From Streptomyces cupreus (GTDB lineage Bacteria > Actinomycetota > Actinomycetes > Streptomycetales > Streptomycetaceae), in contig NZ_JACMSF010000003.1 of the NCBI RefSeq assembly GCF_014257025.1, positions 1-64,000 on the forward strand: a stretch of 64,000 bases of DNA, written 5' to 3'. The notes under the pieces were generated by a model, which searched no databases, had not been told where the DNA came from, and saw nothing but the letters and a program-made list of their open reading frames with translations. The position numbers were made by a program, and so were the translations under genes. Numbering within the stretch: the first letter of the stretch is position 1; each line of letters opens with the position of its first letter. Shown piece after piece: positions 44,687-54,626 of this stretch.

Positions 44687-44705
44687 TTCGGCATCCGATG
44701 CCGAA
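44687..44705. promoter_or_regulatory. Second inverted repeat, candidate operator
   Basis: TTCGGCAT (44687-44694) and ATGCCGAA (44698-44705) are perfect arms around 3 bases. It lies 26 bp from the first repeat. Half-sites share the TTCGG element, so one regulator might bind both. Confidence 0.45.
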
Positions 44706-44990
44706 CCGTTGGATTCGGACCCTCCGATGTACGCATTTCGGCACTAGGGCGTCCGCATAACGAACTCCTTGCCCGAATAGTCCAGTTGGCCCGAGTCAAG
44801 GCACAACTCGATCACGGTGCGCTACCCGCGTAGCTACGGAACAGTCAAGACGGAGTAAAGAAGGTAAATAGACAACCAAGCCGACCGAGAATTTATTGAC
44901 CTTGAATGAATTGCGTTGAAAAAGTCCGGCGTAGCCCGTAGGGGAGCGCCCTGCGGAGTCATTCAGACCCTCCCTTGGGCCAGGAGCACC

Positions 44991-46019
44991 ATGACCCCCC
45001 CAACTCCATCAGCGGCTGCCCCGCTTGAGGCGACCGACGAGAGCGTCGAGAAGTCGATCACTTCTGACGCCCCGAAGGCCAACGAGAGCCGCTCCCCCGG
45101 GCAGCTCGCCTGGCGCCGGTTCAAGCGCGACCGCACGGGCGTCATATCCGCGTGCATCGTGATCTTCTTCTTCGTGATCGCGCTCGCCGCACCGCTCATA
45201 GCCAAGCTGTACGGCAAGGACCCGTACACGACGTACGCCAGCAAGCGGCCCGAGCTGCTCAACATGTTCGCGTACCCGGCGGGCCCCAACGGCGGTATGA
45301 GCTCCGAGTTCTGGTTCGGCATCGAGCCTCAACTCGGCCGCGACGTCTTCACCTTCCTGCTCTACGCGATCCGCACCTCACTGGGTCTGGCGGTCGCCGC
45401 CACCCTGCTCACGACCATCCTCGGCGTGGTCATCGGTGTCACCGCGGGCTACCTCGGCGGCAAGACGGACTACCTCGTGGGCCGGGTCATCGACATCCTG
45501 CTGTCGTTCCCGTCCACTCTGTTCTTCATCGCCTTCATGCCGGTCGTCTACGGCCTCTTCATCGCTCCCGACGAGAACATCCCGACCTGGCTGCGGGCCA
45601 CCGCCCTGATCATCGTCCTGTCCACCTTCGGCTGGGCCTCCATCGCCCGACTGCTGCGCGGCCAGGTACTCGGCCTGCGCGAGCGGGAGTTCGTGGAGGC
45701 CGCCAGGGTCACTGGCGCGTCGCCGGGGCGCATCGTCTTCAAGGAGCTCCTGCCCAACCTGTGGACGCCGATCATCATCCAGTCCACGCTCATGCTCCCG
45801 CACTTCGTGACCGCGGAGGCAGGCCTCGCCTTCCTCGGTGTCGGCATGATCGACCCGACCCCGGACTGGGGCGTCATGATCCAGCGCGGCGCCCAGTTCT
45901 ACACCGAGGACCTCACCTTCATGCTCTTCCCGGGCCTGTCCATGGTGATCTTCGTGCTCGCGTTCAACCTCCTCGGTGACTCGGTGCGCGACGCGCTCGA
46001 CCCGAAGTCCAAGCGCTGA
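44991..46019 (+). CDS. BldKA-like oligopeptide permease (OppC type), operon 2
   Basis: Encodes 342 residues; ATG at 44991 follows AGGAG at 4 bases. An acidic N-terminal segment is followed by SPGQLAWRRFKRDRTGVISA, the first helix, an outer loop with YGKDPYTTYASKRPELLN, and the EAA loop EFVEAARVTGASPGRIVFKE. C-terminus LGDSVRDALDPKSKR. Closely resembles the permease at 56545-57579 (shared LAAPLIAKLYGK, EFWFGIEP/GLEP, LGVGMIDPTPDWG). First gene of operon 2, which has the bldK order permease-SBP-permease-ATPase-ATPase. Confidence 0.92.
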   Translation: MTPPTPSAAAPLEATDESVEKSITSDAPKANESRSPGQLAWRRFKRDRTGVISACIVIFFFVIALAAPLIAKLYGKDPYTTYASKRPELLNMFAYPAGPNGGMSSEFWFGIEPQLGRDVFTFLLYAIRTSLGLAVAATLLTTILGVVIGVTAGYLGGKTDYLVGRVIDILLSFPSTLFFIAFMPVVYGLFIAPDENIPTWLRATALIIVLSTFGWASIARLLRGQVLGLREREFVEAARVTGASPGRIVFKELLPNLWTPIIIQSTLMLPHFVTAEAGLAFLGVGMIDPTPDWGVMIQRGAQFYTEDLTFMLFPGLSMVIFVLAFNLLGDSVRDALDPKSKR

Positions 46020-46102
46020 CTCCGGCCCTTTTCAGGACCACGGCGAAGGCGCCGGGGTGCCGGATTTCTCTCATCCCTACACATTTCGAAGGCAGGATTG
46101 CG

Positions 46103-47863
46103 ATGTCCTTCTCGCGCAGAAACTTCATCATCGCCACGGGTGTCGCCGCGGTGTCGGCCTCGGTGCTGACCGCCTGCGGCAGCGGCGACGAGGGGGGCTC
46201 CTCCAACAACAACGCCCCCAAGGTCAGCGGCTCCAAGACCACCGAGATCCCGGTGGGCACCAAGGCCGACTCCACCGGTCCGGCGCCTGAGGTCAAGGGC
46301 GCGGTCAAGGGCGGGACGATCTACTCGTTCCAGCAGTTCGACATGGACCACATGGACCCGGCGCAGATCTATGTCTCGACCGAGGCCGCCATCACCGTGC
46401 CGATCATGCGTGGTCTGACCGGTTACAAGCTGGACGAGAAGGGCAACGCCACCCTGGTCGGCGACGCCGCCACCGACGCCGGCACCATGAAGGACGGTGG
46501 CAAGACCTGGTCCTTCACCCTCAAGGACGGCATCAAGTGGGAGGACGGCTCCGACCTCTCCATGGACGACGTCCGCCACACCTTCGAGCGCCTCTTCGCC
46601 ACGTTCGTCACCGAGGGTCCGCGCTACGTCCAGGACTTCCTGGAGGGCGGCGACAAGTACAAGGGCCCGTTCGACGGCAAGAGCCTCGACTCCATCGAGA
46701 TCGACGACAAGACCGTCACCTTCCGCCTCAAGGAAGCCCGCGTCGACTTCAACTACACGCTCGCGATGCGTGGTTACTCCCTGGTGCCGAAGAAGAAGGA
46801 CACCAAGGAGAAGTACGACCAGCGCCCGTTCTCCTGCGGCCCCTACAAGATCGACAGCCGTAACATCGGCAAGCAGATGACCTTCGTGCGCAACGAGCAC
46901 TGGGACCCGAAGACGGACTCGATTCGCAACGCCTACCCGGACAAGTACGTCTTCCAGATGGGCTACGAGCTGGTCGCGTCGACCGACCGCTGGATCGCGG
47001 ACAAGGGTGACGACCAGTACGCGGTGCCGATCTTCAACGAGATCGCGCCCGAGCGCGTCGCCCAGGTTCTCACCAACGCCGAGTACAAGAAGCGCGTCCT
47101 CACCGCGGTCGACACGGCCACGTACTACAGCCCGATCAACATGACCCGCGTCAAGGACAAGAAGGTCCGCCAGGCCATCAACTACGCCTGGCCGCACCAG
47201 CAGATCCAGACGATCAACGGTGGCCCCGCCACCACCGAGATCGCCACCACGATCTTCGCCCCGGTGACGCCCGGTTACACCCCGTTCGACCTGTACGACG
47301 TGAAGAAGAACCCGGGTGGGCAGCCCGAGAAGGCCAAGGCCCTGCTGGAGGAGGCCGGCCAAGTCGGCTACAAGCTGGTCATCGCCTACCAGCAGTCGGA
47401 CACACAGGTGAAGGTCGCCGTCGCGCTCAAGAACGCGCTGGAGGAGGCCGGCTTCAAGGTCGTCAACAAGCAGGTCGACAAGTCGACCTTCTATACGCAG
47501 ATCGGCAAGCTGGACAACGGCTTCGACCTGTTCGGCGCCGGCTGGAGCCCGGACTGGCCGAACGGCTACTCGGAGTTCCGCCCGACCTGGCACGGCGAGA
47601 ACATCGGCGACGGCCGTAGCAACTACGCCCAGCTGAACGACCCGAGCGTCAACAAGGCGATCGACGCGGCCGCCAAGATCGAGGACGTGGAAGAGGCCAA
47701 CAAGGCCTGGGGCGAGGTCGACAAGATGATCTGTGAGCTGGCCGCGGTCGTCCCGGACTACCACAAGATCCGTAACTACATCTACGGCTCCAAGGTCGGC
47801 AACGTCCTCTGGGACGGCGCCAACACCTGCGTCGCGCTCTGCAAGCTCTACGCCAAGAAGTAA
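46103..47863 (+). CDS. BldKB-like oligopeptide-binding lipoprotein with Tat signal, operon 2
   Basis: Encodes 586 residues. The signal begins MSFSRRNFIIATGVAAVSAS and ends VLTACGS, i.e. a twin-arginine SRRNF motif followed by a lipobox with Cys at 25. The mature protein is SBP family 5: GGTIYSFQQFDMDHMDPAQI, KTWSFTLKDGIKWEDGSDLS, and FSCGPYKIDS. Its layout is like the SBP at 54627, but that one has a Sec-type signal. It supplies peptides to the operon 2 permeases. A hairpin lies in the 103-bp gap before the next gene. Confidence 0.93.
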   Translation: MSFSRRNFIIATGVAAVSASVLTACGSGDEGGSSNNNAPKVSGSKTTEIPVGTKADSTGPAPEVKGAVKGGTIYSFQQFDMDHMDPAQIYVSTEAAITVPIMRGLTGYKLDEKGNATLVGDAATDAGTMKDGGKTWSFTLKDGIKWEDGSDLSMDDVRHTFERLFATFVTEGPRYVQDFLEGGDKYKGPFDGKSLDSIEIDDKTVTFRLKEARVDFNYTLAMRGYSLVPKKKDTKEKYDQRPFSCGPYKIDSRNIGKQMTFVRNEHWDPKTDSIRNAYPDKYVFQMGYELVASTDRWIADKGDDQYAVPIFNEIAPERVAQVLTNAEYKKRVLTAVDTATYYSPINMTRVKDKKVRQAINYAWPHQQIQTINGGPATTEIATTIFAPVTPGYTPFDLYDVKKNPGGQPEKAKALLEEAGQVGYKLVIAYQQSDTQVKVAVALKNALEEAGFKVVNKQVDKSTFYTQIGKLDNGFDLFGAGWSPDWPNGYSEFRPTWHGENIGDGRSNYAQLNDPSVNKAIDAAAKIEDVEEANKAWGEVDKMICELAAVVPDYHKIRNYIYGSKVGNVLWDGANTCVALCKLYAKK

Positions 47864-47878
47864 GCGAGCAGACCTCTC

Positions 47879-47904
47879 GGGGCGGTCATTCACATGGCCG
47901 CCCC
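47879..47904 (+). terminator. Intra-operon hairpin after SBP gene, operon 2
   Basis: GGGGCGG (47879-47885) pairs with CCGCCCC (47898-47904). It lies 16 bp after the SBP stop and before the permease gene, without a T-run. It may stabilise the upstream mRNA and reduce read-through so the binding protein is made in excess. Operon 3 has a hairpin at the same place. Confidence 0.6.
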
Positions 47905-47966
47905 TGCGGCCCACCCCCCTCTACTTCCCTCCCGGCGACGGCGCCCCGTCCGGAAAGTCACGCCTC

Positions 47967-48950
47967 ATGTTCCGCTTCCTTGTCCGCCGAGTCATCGGCG
48001 CGATGGTCATCCTATTGATCATCAGTGCCATCACCTTCTGGCTCTTCTACGCCGTGCCGCGTGACCCCGCCATGATGTCCTGCGGCAAGAACTGCACGCC
48101 CGAGAACCTCGCGCAGATCCGGAAGAACCTGGGCATCGACCACTCCATTCCGGTGCAGTACTGGGAGTGGCTGAAGGGCGTCTTCGTCGGTCGGGACTAC
48201 ACCGGCTTCGGGCGCTGCGACGCCCCCTGCTTCGGCTACTCCTTCGCCAACAACGTGCCAGTCTTCGACACGATCATGGACCGCCTGCCGACGACCCTCT
48301 CGCTCGCCTTCGGCGCGGCCGCCATCTTCCTGGTCTTCGGTGTCGGCGCGGGCATGCTCGCCGCCCTCAAGCAGGGCCAGTTCCTGGACAAGTTCGCCAG
48401 CTCGGCGTCGCTGCTCGGCTCCTCGCTTCAGATCTACTTCGTCGGTTACCTCGCGATGTTCATCTTCGTCGCGAAGCTCGGATGGCTCGACCAGCCTCAG
48501 GACAACAAGACGTTGCTGGAGGACCCGTCCTCCTGGTTCTCGGGCCTGCTGCTGCCCTGGCTCGTCCTGGCGATCATCTTCACCGCCAACTACACCCGTA
48601 TGACCCGCTCCCAGATGGTCGAGCAGCTCAGCGAGGACTACGTCCGTACGGCCCGCGCCAAGGGCCTGTCCCGGTCCAACGTGTTCTTCCGGTTCGCCTG
48701 GCGCGGCGCGATGGGTCCCATCGTCACGCTGTTCGGCATCGACCTGGGCACGCTGATCGGCGGTGCCATCATCACCGAGTCGACCTTCAGCCTGCATGGC
48801 GTCGGCCGGCTCGCCGTGGCGTCGGTGGATCAGAGCGACCTGCCGATGCTGCTCGGGGTGACCCTCCTGGCGGCCGGCGCGATCGTCTTCTTCAACATCA
48901 TCGTCGATGCCGTCTACGCCCTTATCGACCCGCGGATCCGGCTCGCCTGA
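47967..48950 (+). CDS. BldKC-like oligopeptide permease (OppB type), operon 2
   Basis: Encodes 327 residues from ATG at 47967 (MFRFLVRRVIGAMVILLIIS). The long first outer loop carries four cysteines (CGKNCTPENLAQIRKNLGID; GRCDAPCFGYS), a feature shared with its paralogue at 53556. EAA loop [21 protein letters not shown]-terminus AVYALIDPRIRLA. No ribosome site stronger than GGAAAG is seen, so it may depend on read-through. Confidence 0.92.
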   Translation: MFRFLVRRVIGAMVILLIISAITFWLFYAVPRDPAMMSCGKNCTPENLAQIRKNLGIDHSIPVQYWEWLKGVFVGRDYTGFGRCDAPCFGYSFANNVPVFDTIMDRLPTTLSLAFGAAAIFLVFGVGAGMLAALKQGQFLDKFASSASLLGSSLQIYFVGYLAMFIFVAKLGWLDQPQDNKTLLEDPSSWFSGLLLPWLVLAIIFTANYTRMTRSQMVEQLSEDYVRTARAKGLSRSNVFFRFAWRGAMGPIVTLFGIDLGTLIGGAIITESTFSLHGVGRLAVASVDQSDLPMLLGVTLLAAGAIVFFNIIVDAVYALIDPRIRLA

Positions 48951-48999
48951 CCTCCGCCCCACCCCCGACCCTTCGCATCACCCCCTCAGGAGCGTCCCC

Positions 49000-50034
49000 G
49001 TGACGAGCACCGATCAGCAGCCCTTCCTCTCCGTCAAGGACCTTCAGGTCCACTTCTCCACCGAGGACGGCATCGTCAAGGCCGTCGATGGGCTCACCTT
49101 CGACCTCGCCAAGGGCCAGACGCTCGGCATCGTGGGTGAATCGGGCTCCGGCAAGTCCGTCACCAACCTGACGATCCTGGGGCTGCACGACCGCCGCCGC
49201 ACCACGATCGACGGCGAGATCCTTCTCGACGGCAAGGAGTTGCTCTCCGCCACCGAGAAGGAACTCGAACTGCTGCGCGGCAACAAGATGTCCATGATCT
49301 TCCAGGACGCGCTGGCCTCGCTGTCCCCGTTCCACACCATCGGCGCGCAGATCGGCGAGACGTACCGCAAGCACACCGGCGCTTCCAAGAAGGAGGCCCG
49401 GGCGCGGGCGATCGAGATGCTGCGACGGGTCGGGATCCCCCAGCCGGACGTCCGGGTGGACGACTACCCGCACCAGTTCTCCGGCGGTATGCGCCAGCGC
49501 GCGATGATCGCCATGGCGCTGGTGTGCGACCCCGAGCTCCTGATCGCCGACGAGCCGACCACCGCGCTCGACGTGACCGTCCAGGCGCAGATCCTCGACC
49601 TGCTCAAGGACCTCCAGCAGGAGTTCGGCACCGCGATCATCTTCATCACGCACGACCTGGGCGTCATCGCCGACATCGCGGACGACGTGCTCGTCATGTA
49701 CGGCGGCCGGTGCGTGGAGCGGGGCACCAAGGAGGAGGTGCTGCGTACCCCGCAGCACCCCTACACCCTGGGTCTGCTCAGCTCCATGCCGAGCCTCGAC
49801 GGCCCGGTCGATGTGCCGCTGTCGCCGATCCCGGGTGCTCCGCCGTCGCTGCTGACCCCGCCCTCCGGCTGCCGTTTCCACCCGCGGTGCACTTTCACCG
49901 ACAAGGTCGCGGGCGGGCTGTGTGCCACCGAGCGGCCGCTGCTGGAGGTGGTGGACGGCCGGGGTTCCGCCTGCCACCTGCCGATGGAGCAGCGCCAGGA
50001 CCTCTTCGCCGACCTCGCCGGTTCCCGGCACTGA
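49000..50034 (+). CDS. BldKD-like ATPase (OppD type), operon 2
   Basis: Encodes 344 residues from GTG at 49000, with CAGGAG 7 bases upstream. Walker [23 protein letters not shown], signature FSGGMRQR, Walker [16 protein letters not shown]-loop [12 protein letters not shown]-terminal cysteine cluster [18 protein letters not shown]. Partner ATPase follows after 30 bp. Confidence 0.93.
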   Translation: MTSTDQQPFLSVKDLQVHFSTEDGIVKAVDGLTFDLAKGQTLGIVGESGSGKSVTNLTILGLHDRRRTTIDGEILLDGKELLSATEKELELLRGNKMSMIFQDALASLSPFHTIGAQIGETYRKHTGASKKEARARAIEMLRRVGIPQPDVRVDDYPHQFSGGMRQRAMIAMALVCDPELLIADEPTTALDVTVQAQILDLLKDLQQEFGTAIIFITHDLGVIADIADDVLVMYGGRCVERGTKEEVLRTPQHPYTLGLLSSMPSLDGPVDVPLSPIPGAPPSLLTPPSGCRFHPRCTFTDKVAGGLCATERPLLEVVDGRGSACHLPMEQRQDLFADLAGSRH

Positions 50035-50064
50035 CTGACGTACACGAGACGGGACTTCACCATC

Positions 50065-51111
<1,047 letters not shown>

Positions 51112-51201
51112 CACACCCCTTTTCGTCAGCCGCCGCCACCGGAACGGACTTTCAACGGCCCATTGACCCGAGCCCCTGATCGTCCGCTTCCCCGGGGAGC
51201 G

Positions 51202-51230
51202 AGGGCCCGTGCCTCCCCGGCACGGGCCCT
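51202..51230. terminator. Bidirectional terminator between operons 2 and 3
   Basis: A perfect 12-bp stem (51202-51213 with 51219-51230), 5-base loop, followed by GTTCC. It serves both convergent transporter operons and is the centre of the inverted duplication. Confidence 0.85.
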
Positions 51231-51325
51231 GTTCCATTCTCGGCCGCTCCGGGCGTCCGGGCTCGCGGTGACCGAGCGTACGGGACTGGGGGCGAAGGTC
51301 CCTGACAACCGCGAGCCCGGAGATT

Positions 51326-52456
51326 TCAGTCCCCGTCACCGGCCTCCTCCAGCGACTCCTCCAGGGCCGCCAGCGCCGGGTCCAGCACGATGTCCTCCGC
51401 CCGCGCCTCGATCGTCGGGTCCTCCGGGAAGTGGCAGGCCGTCAAGTGGCCCTCGTGGTTGCCGGAGAGGCGGATCAGCGGCGGCTCCTCGGTCGCGCAC
51501 TTGTCCTGGGCCTTCCAGCAGCGGGTGCGGAAGCGGCAGCCGGAGGGCGGGTTGATCGGGGACGGTACGTCGCCGGCCAGACGGATGCGCTCCCGCGGGG
51601 CCGCGTTCTCGTCGGCCAGGTTCACCTCGGGCACCGCGGAGAGCAGGGCGTGGGTGTAGGGGTGGCGGGGGCGGGTGTAGATGGACTCGCGGTCGCCGAC
51701 CTCGATCACCTTGCCGAGGTACATGACCGCGACGCGCTGCGAGAAGTGCCGTACGACGGCGAGGTCGTGGGCGATGAACAGGAAGGCGATGCCGAGTTCG
51801 TCCTGCACCTTCTGGAGCAGGTTGACCACCTGGGCCTGGATCGATACGTCCAGGGCCGACACCGGCTCGTCCGCCACGATCAGTTTCGGCTCCAGGGCCA
51901 ACGCCCTTGCCACACCGATGCGTTGCCGCTGGCCGCCGGAGAACTCGTGCGGGAAGCGGTTGTAGTGCTCGGGGTTGAGGCCGACGATCTCCAGGAGTTC
52001 GCGGACCCGCTTCTCGCGGCCGCCCTCCGGGTTGATGCCGTTGATCTCCATCGGACCGGAGATGATCTTGCCGACCGTCTGCCGGGGGTTGAGGGAGGAG
52101 TAGGGGTCCTGGAAGATCATCTGGATCTCGGACCTGATCGGGGCGATCTGCTTGCGGCTGGCGTGGGTGATGTCCTGGCCGCGGTAGGAGATCGAGCCGC
52201 TCGTGGGTTCGAGGAGCCGGGTGATCAGCCGCCCGGTGGTGGACTTGCCGCAGCCCGACTCCCCCACCAGGCCGAAGCTCTCACCGACGTGCACGGTCAG
52301 GTCGATGCCGTCGACGGCCTGTACATGGCCGACGGTCCGGCGGATCGGGAACCCGCCCTTCACCGGGAAGTGCTTGGTCAGCCCCTCCACCTTCAGCAGC
52401 GGCTCCCCGGCCGTCGCGGCCTGCCGGGGAGCGGGGAGGACGAGGTCCTCTGTCAT
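51326..52456 (-). CDS. bldKE: Oligopeptide ABC transporter ATPase BldKE (OppF type)
   Basis: Encodes 376 residues. Walker [28 protein letters not shown], signature FSGGQRQR, Walker [16 protein letters not shown]-terminal [14 protein letters not shown], then an acidic extension ending EESLEEAGDGD that the paralogue lacks. In S. coelicolor the bldK operon next to typA has the order permease-SBP-permease-ATPase-ATPase and is needed for aerial mycelium formation on rich medium; position and order match here. Preceded by the partner ATPase with a 17-bp gap. Confidence 0.92.
   Translation of the reverse strand: MTEDLVLPAPRQAATAGEPLLKVEGLTKHFPVKGGFPIRRTVGHVQAVDGIDLTVHVGESFGLVGESGCGKSTTGRLITRLLEPTSGSISYRGQDITHASRKQIAPIRSEIQMIFQDPYSSLNPRQTVGKIISGPMEINGINPEGGREKRVRELLEIVGLNPEHYNRFPHEFSGGQRQRIGVARALALEPKLIVADEPVSALDVSIQAQVVNLLQKVQDELGIAFLFIAHDLAVVRHFSQRVAVMYLGKVIEVGDRESIYTRPRHPYTHALLSAVPEVNLADENAAPRERIRLAGDVPSPINPPSGCRFRTRCWKAQDKCATEEPPLIRLSGNHEGHLTACHFPEDPTIEARAEDIVLDPALAALEESLEEAGDGD
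51912..52120 (-). repeat. Near-identical 209-bp block, copy 2 (inverted pair)
   Basis: Partner of 50362-50570 in opposite orientation, with one mismatch in 209. The two lie about 1.34 kb apart around the shared terminator, so intrachromosomal recombination could also invert the segment between them. Confidence 0.9.
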
Positions 52457-52473
52457 GACATGTCCTCCTGGCC

Positions 52474-53535
52474 CTAGCCCAGCCGGGGCTTGATCTCTTC
52501 GATGAAGATGGTCCGCTTCTGTTCCGCCGTCAGATGGCAGGCGGAGGCCCTGTCGGTGCCCAGCAGCGGGCGTTCGGTGACGCAGCGGTTGCCGCCCACC
52601 CGGCCCTGGAAGGTGCAGCGCGGATGGAACCGGCAGCCCGGGGGCGGGTTGAGCAGCGACGGCGGGGAGCCCGGGATGGGCGCGAGGGGTGCGCCGACGT
52701 CCGAGTTGATCCGTGGCATGGAGTTCAGCAGGCCCCAGGTGTACGGGTGTTGCGGCGCCCTGAGCACCTCGCCCGCCGAGCCCCGTTCGATCGCGCCGCC
52801 CGCGTACATCACCATGATCTCGTCGGCCATGTCGGCGATGACCCCGAGGTCGTGCGTGATGAAGATGATCGCCGAGCCGAACTCCTGCTGAAGGTCCTTC
52901 AGTAGGTCGAGGATCTGCGCCTGGACCGTCACATCGAGAGCGGTCGTCGGCTCGTCCGCGATCAGCAGGTCCGGGTCGCAGACCAGCGCCATGGCGATCA
53001 TCGCGCGCTGGCGCATACCGCCGGAGAACTGGTGCGGATAGTCCTTCGCCCGCTCCTTGGGGTTGGGGATGCCGACCTTGCCGAGCATCTCCACCGCCCG
53101 AGCCCAGGCCTCCTTCTTGGAGGCGCCCCGGTGCTTCATGTACGGCTCGGCGATCTGGCGGCCCACCGTGTAGTACGGGGAGAGCGCGGTCAGCGGGTCC
53201 TGGAAGATCATCGCGACCTTGTTGCCGCGCAGCTTCTCCAGCTCCGACTCCCGGGCGGTCGTCAGCTCCTGGCCCTCCAGCAGGATCTCGCCCTCGACGG
53301 TGGTGAACATGGGGTTGTGCAGGCCGAGGATGGTCAGGTTGGTGACGGACTTCCCGGAGCCCGACTCCCCGACGATGCCGAGGGTACGGCCGCGTTCGAG
53401 GTCGAAGGAGAGCCCGTCGACGGCCCGGACGATGCCGTCCTCGGTCCGGAAACTGACGTGCAGGTCCCGCACCGAGAGAAACGCGCCCGCGCCGGCCGGG
53501 ACGGGCGCCCCGGCCTCCTTGGTCAAAGTGGTCAC
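52474..53535 (-). CDS. bldKD: Oligopeptide ABC transporter ATPase BldKD (OppD type)
   Basis: Encodes 353 residues from GTG at 53535. Walker [28 protein letters not shown], signature FSGGMRQR, Walker [16 protein letters not shown]-loop [12 protein letters not shown]-terminal cysteines in [18 protein letters not shown]. About as similar to the operon 2 copy as duplicated orthologues would be, but with many synonymous differences, unlike the converted block in the next gene. Confidence 0.92.
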   Translation of the reverse strand: MTTLTKEAGAPVPAGAGAFLSVRDLHVSFRTEDGIVRAVDGLSFDLERGRTLGIVGESGSGKSVTNLTILGLHNPMFTTVEGEILLEGQELTTARESELEKLRGNKVAMIFQDPLTALSPYYTVGRQIAEPYMKHRGASKKEAWARAVEMLGKVGIPNPKERAKDYPHQFSGGMRQRAMIAMALVCDPDLLIADEPTTALDVTVQAQILDLLKDLQQEFGSAIIFITHDLGVIADMADEIMVMYAGGAIERGSAGEVLRAPQHPYTWGLLNSMPRINSDVGAPLAPIPGSPPSLLNPPPGCRFHPRCTFQGRVGGNRCVTERPLLGTDRASACHLTAEQKRTIFIEEIKPRLG

Positions 53536-53555
53536 GAAGTGCTCCTAAGGGGCGG

Positions 53556-54536
53556 CTAGGACAGCCGCACGCGCGGGTCGATCACGGCGTACACGGCGTC
53601 GACGACGATGTTGCACAGCAGGATCACGGCGGCGGCGAACAGCATCACGCCGAGCAGCAGCGGTAGATCGCTGAACTGCACCGACTCCACCGCCAGATGA
53701 CCGAGTCCGGGCAGTCCGAACGTGTACTCGGTGATGATCGCGCCGCCGAGCATCGAGGAGAGGTCGATGCCGATGATGGTGACGATCGGGATGAGGGAGC
53801 CACGCCAGGCGTACCGGAAGAAGACGTACCGTCTGCTCATGCCCTTGGCGCGGGCGGTGCGGACGTGTTCCTCCTGAAGCTGTTCGATCATCGACGAGCG
53901 CGCCATACGGGTGTACTGCGCCGCGAAGATCGTGGACAGGACGACCCAGGGGATGATCAGCCCGGTGAACCAGGCGACGGGATCCTTGGTGAGTTCGGTG
54001 TAGCGGGGTTCGTCGAAGAGGTGGGTCTGGTACACCAGCACGGCCATGGCCAGCGGGCCCAGGAAGTAGATCTGCATGGAACTGAGCACCATGGAGCCCG
54101 CGGTGAAGGATTTGTCCACCAGGGTTCCGCGCCGCCAGGCGGCGATCATGCCGGTGCCGAGCCCGACGAAGAGGAACACCACCGTGGCGCCGAGCGCGAG
54201 CGAGACGGTCAGCGGCAGCCGGTCCAACAGGGTCGACCAGACCTGCTCGTTGGTGTGGTACGAGTACCCGAAACAGGGTGCGGGGCAGGGCCCCTGGGAG
54301 AAGTCGTCGCGGCCCGCGACGAGCCCGGAGATGAAGATCCAGAACTGCTCGGGGATCGACTTGTCGATGCCGAGCGTGCGGTGGATGTTCTCCAGTGCCT
54401 CGGGCGTACACGTCTTGCCGCACATCAGCAGCGCCGGGTCACGGGGCATGCCGAAGAAGAGCAGGAAGGCGACGACGGTCAGCAGGATCAGGATCACGAT
54501 CGAGCCGAGGATCCGGCGGAAGAGGAAGCGCAGCAT
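53556..54536 (-). CDS. bldKC: Oligopeptide ABC permease BldKC (OppB type)
   Basis: Encodes 326 residues starting [20 protein letters not shown]. The first outer loop has four cysteines ([31 protein letters not shown]), as in the operon 2 copy. EAA loop [20 protein letters not shown]. Ends [13 protein letters not shown]. Separated from the SBP gene by 90 bp containing a long hairpin. Confidence 0.92.
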   Translation of the reverse strand: MLRFLFRRILGSIVILILLTVVAFLLFFGMPRDPALLMCGKTCTPEALENIHRTLGIDKSIPEQFWIFISGLVAGRDDFSQGPCPAPCFGYSYHTNEQVWSTLLDRLPLTVSLALGATVVFLFVGLGTGMIAAWRRGTLVDKSFTAGSMVLSSMQIYFLGPLAMAVLVYQTHLFDEPRYTELTKDPVAWFTGLIIPWVVLSTIFAAQYTRMARSSMIEQLQEEHVRTARAKGMSRRYVFFRYAWRGSLIPIVTIIGIDLSSMLGGAIITEYTFGLPGLGHLAVESVQFSDLPLLLGVMLFAAAVILLCNIVVDAVYAVIDPRVRLS

Positions 54537-54573
54537 CTCAGTGGCAGCTTTCGGACTCGAAGGCCGTTCGGCG

Positions 54574-54605
54574 CGGTGCGCCCCGTCACGGGACGGGGCG
54601 CACCG
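54574..54605 (-). terminator. Intra-operon hairpin after bldKB
   Basis: A perfect 14-bp stem (54574-54587 with 54592-54605), 4-base loop, 22 bp after the bldKB stop on the minus strand. There is no T-run, so partial termination or mRNA protection is likelier than full termination. Confidence 0.7.
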
Positions 54606-54626
54606 GGCACCGCGGTCGGGAAGGGG

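Larger units (their letters stand above)
44517..44990. other. Structured divergent region between transporter operons 1 and 2
   Basis: This 474-bp region is the 5' flank of both operons. It contains two close palindromes, CCATTCGG/CCGAATGG (44639-44660) and TTCGGCAT/ATGCCGAA (44687-44705), and a direct repeat AATGGATCTT at about 44656 and 44680. Further right, an AT-rich tract (44850-44925) includes TTGACC at 44896-44901 and could hold the operon 2 promoter. The open frame at 44585-44833 has no convincing ribosome site. Confidence 0.5.

Noticed and set aside
44585..44833. 82-codon plus-strand open frame in the divergent transporter region
   Set aside because: No ribosome site and no protein-like composition; the region is better explained by palindromic regulatory sequence.
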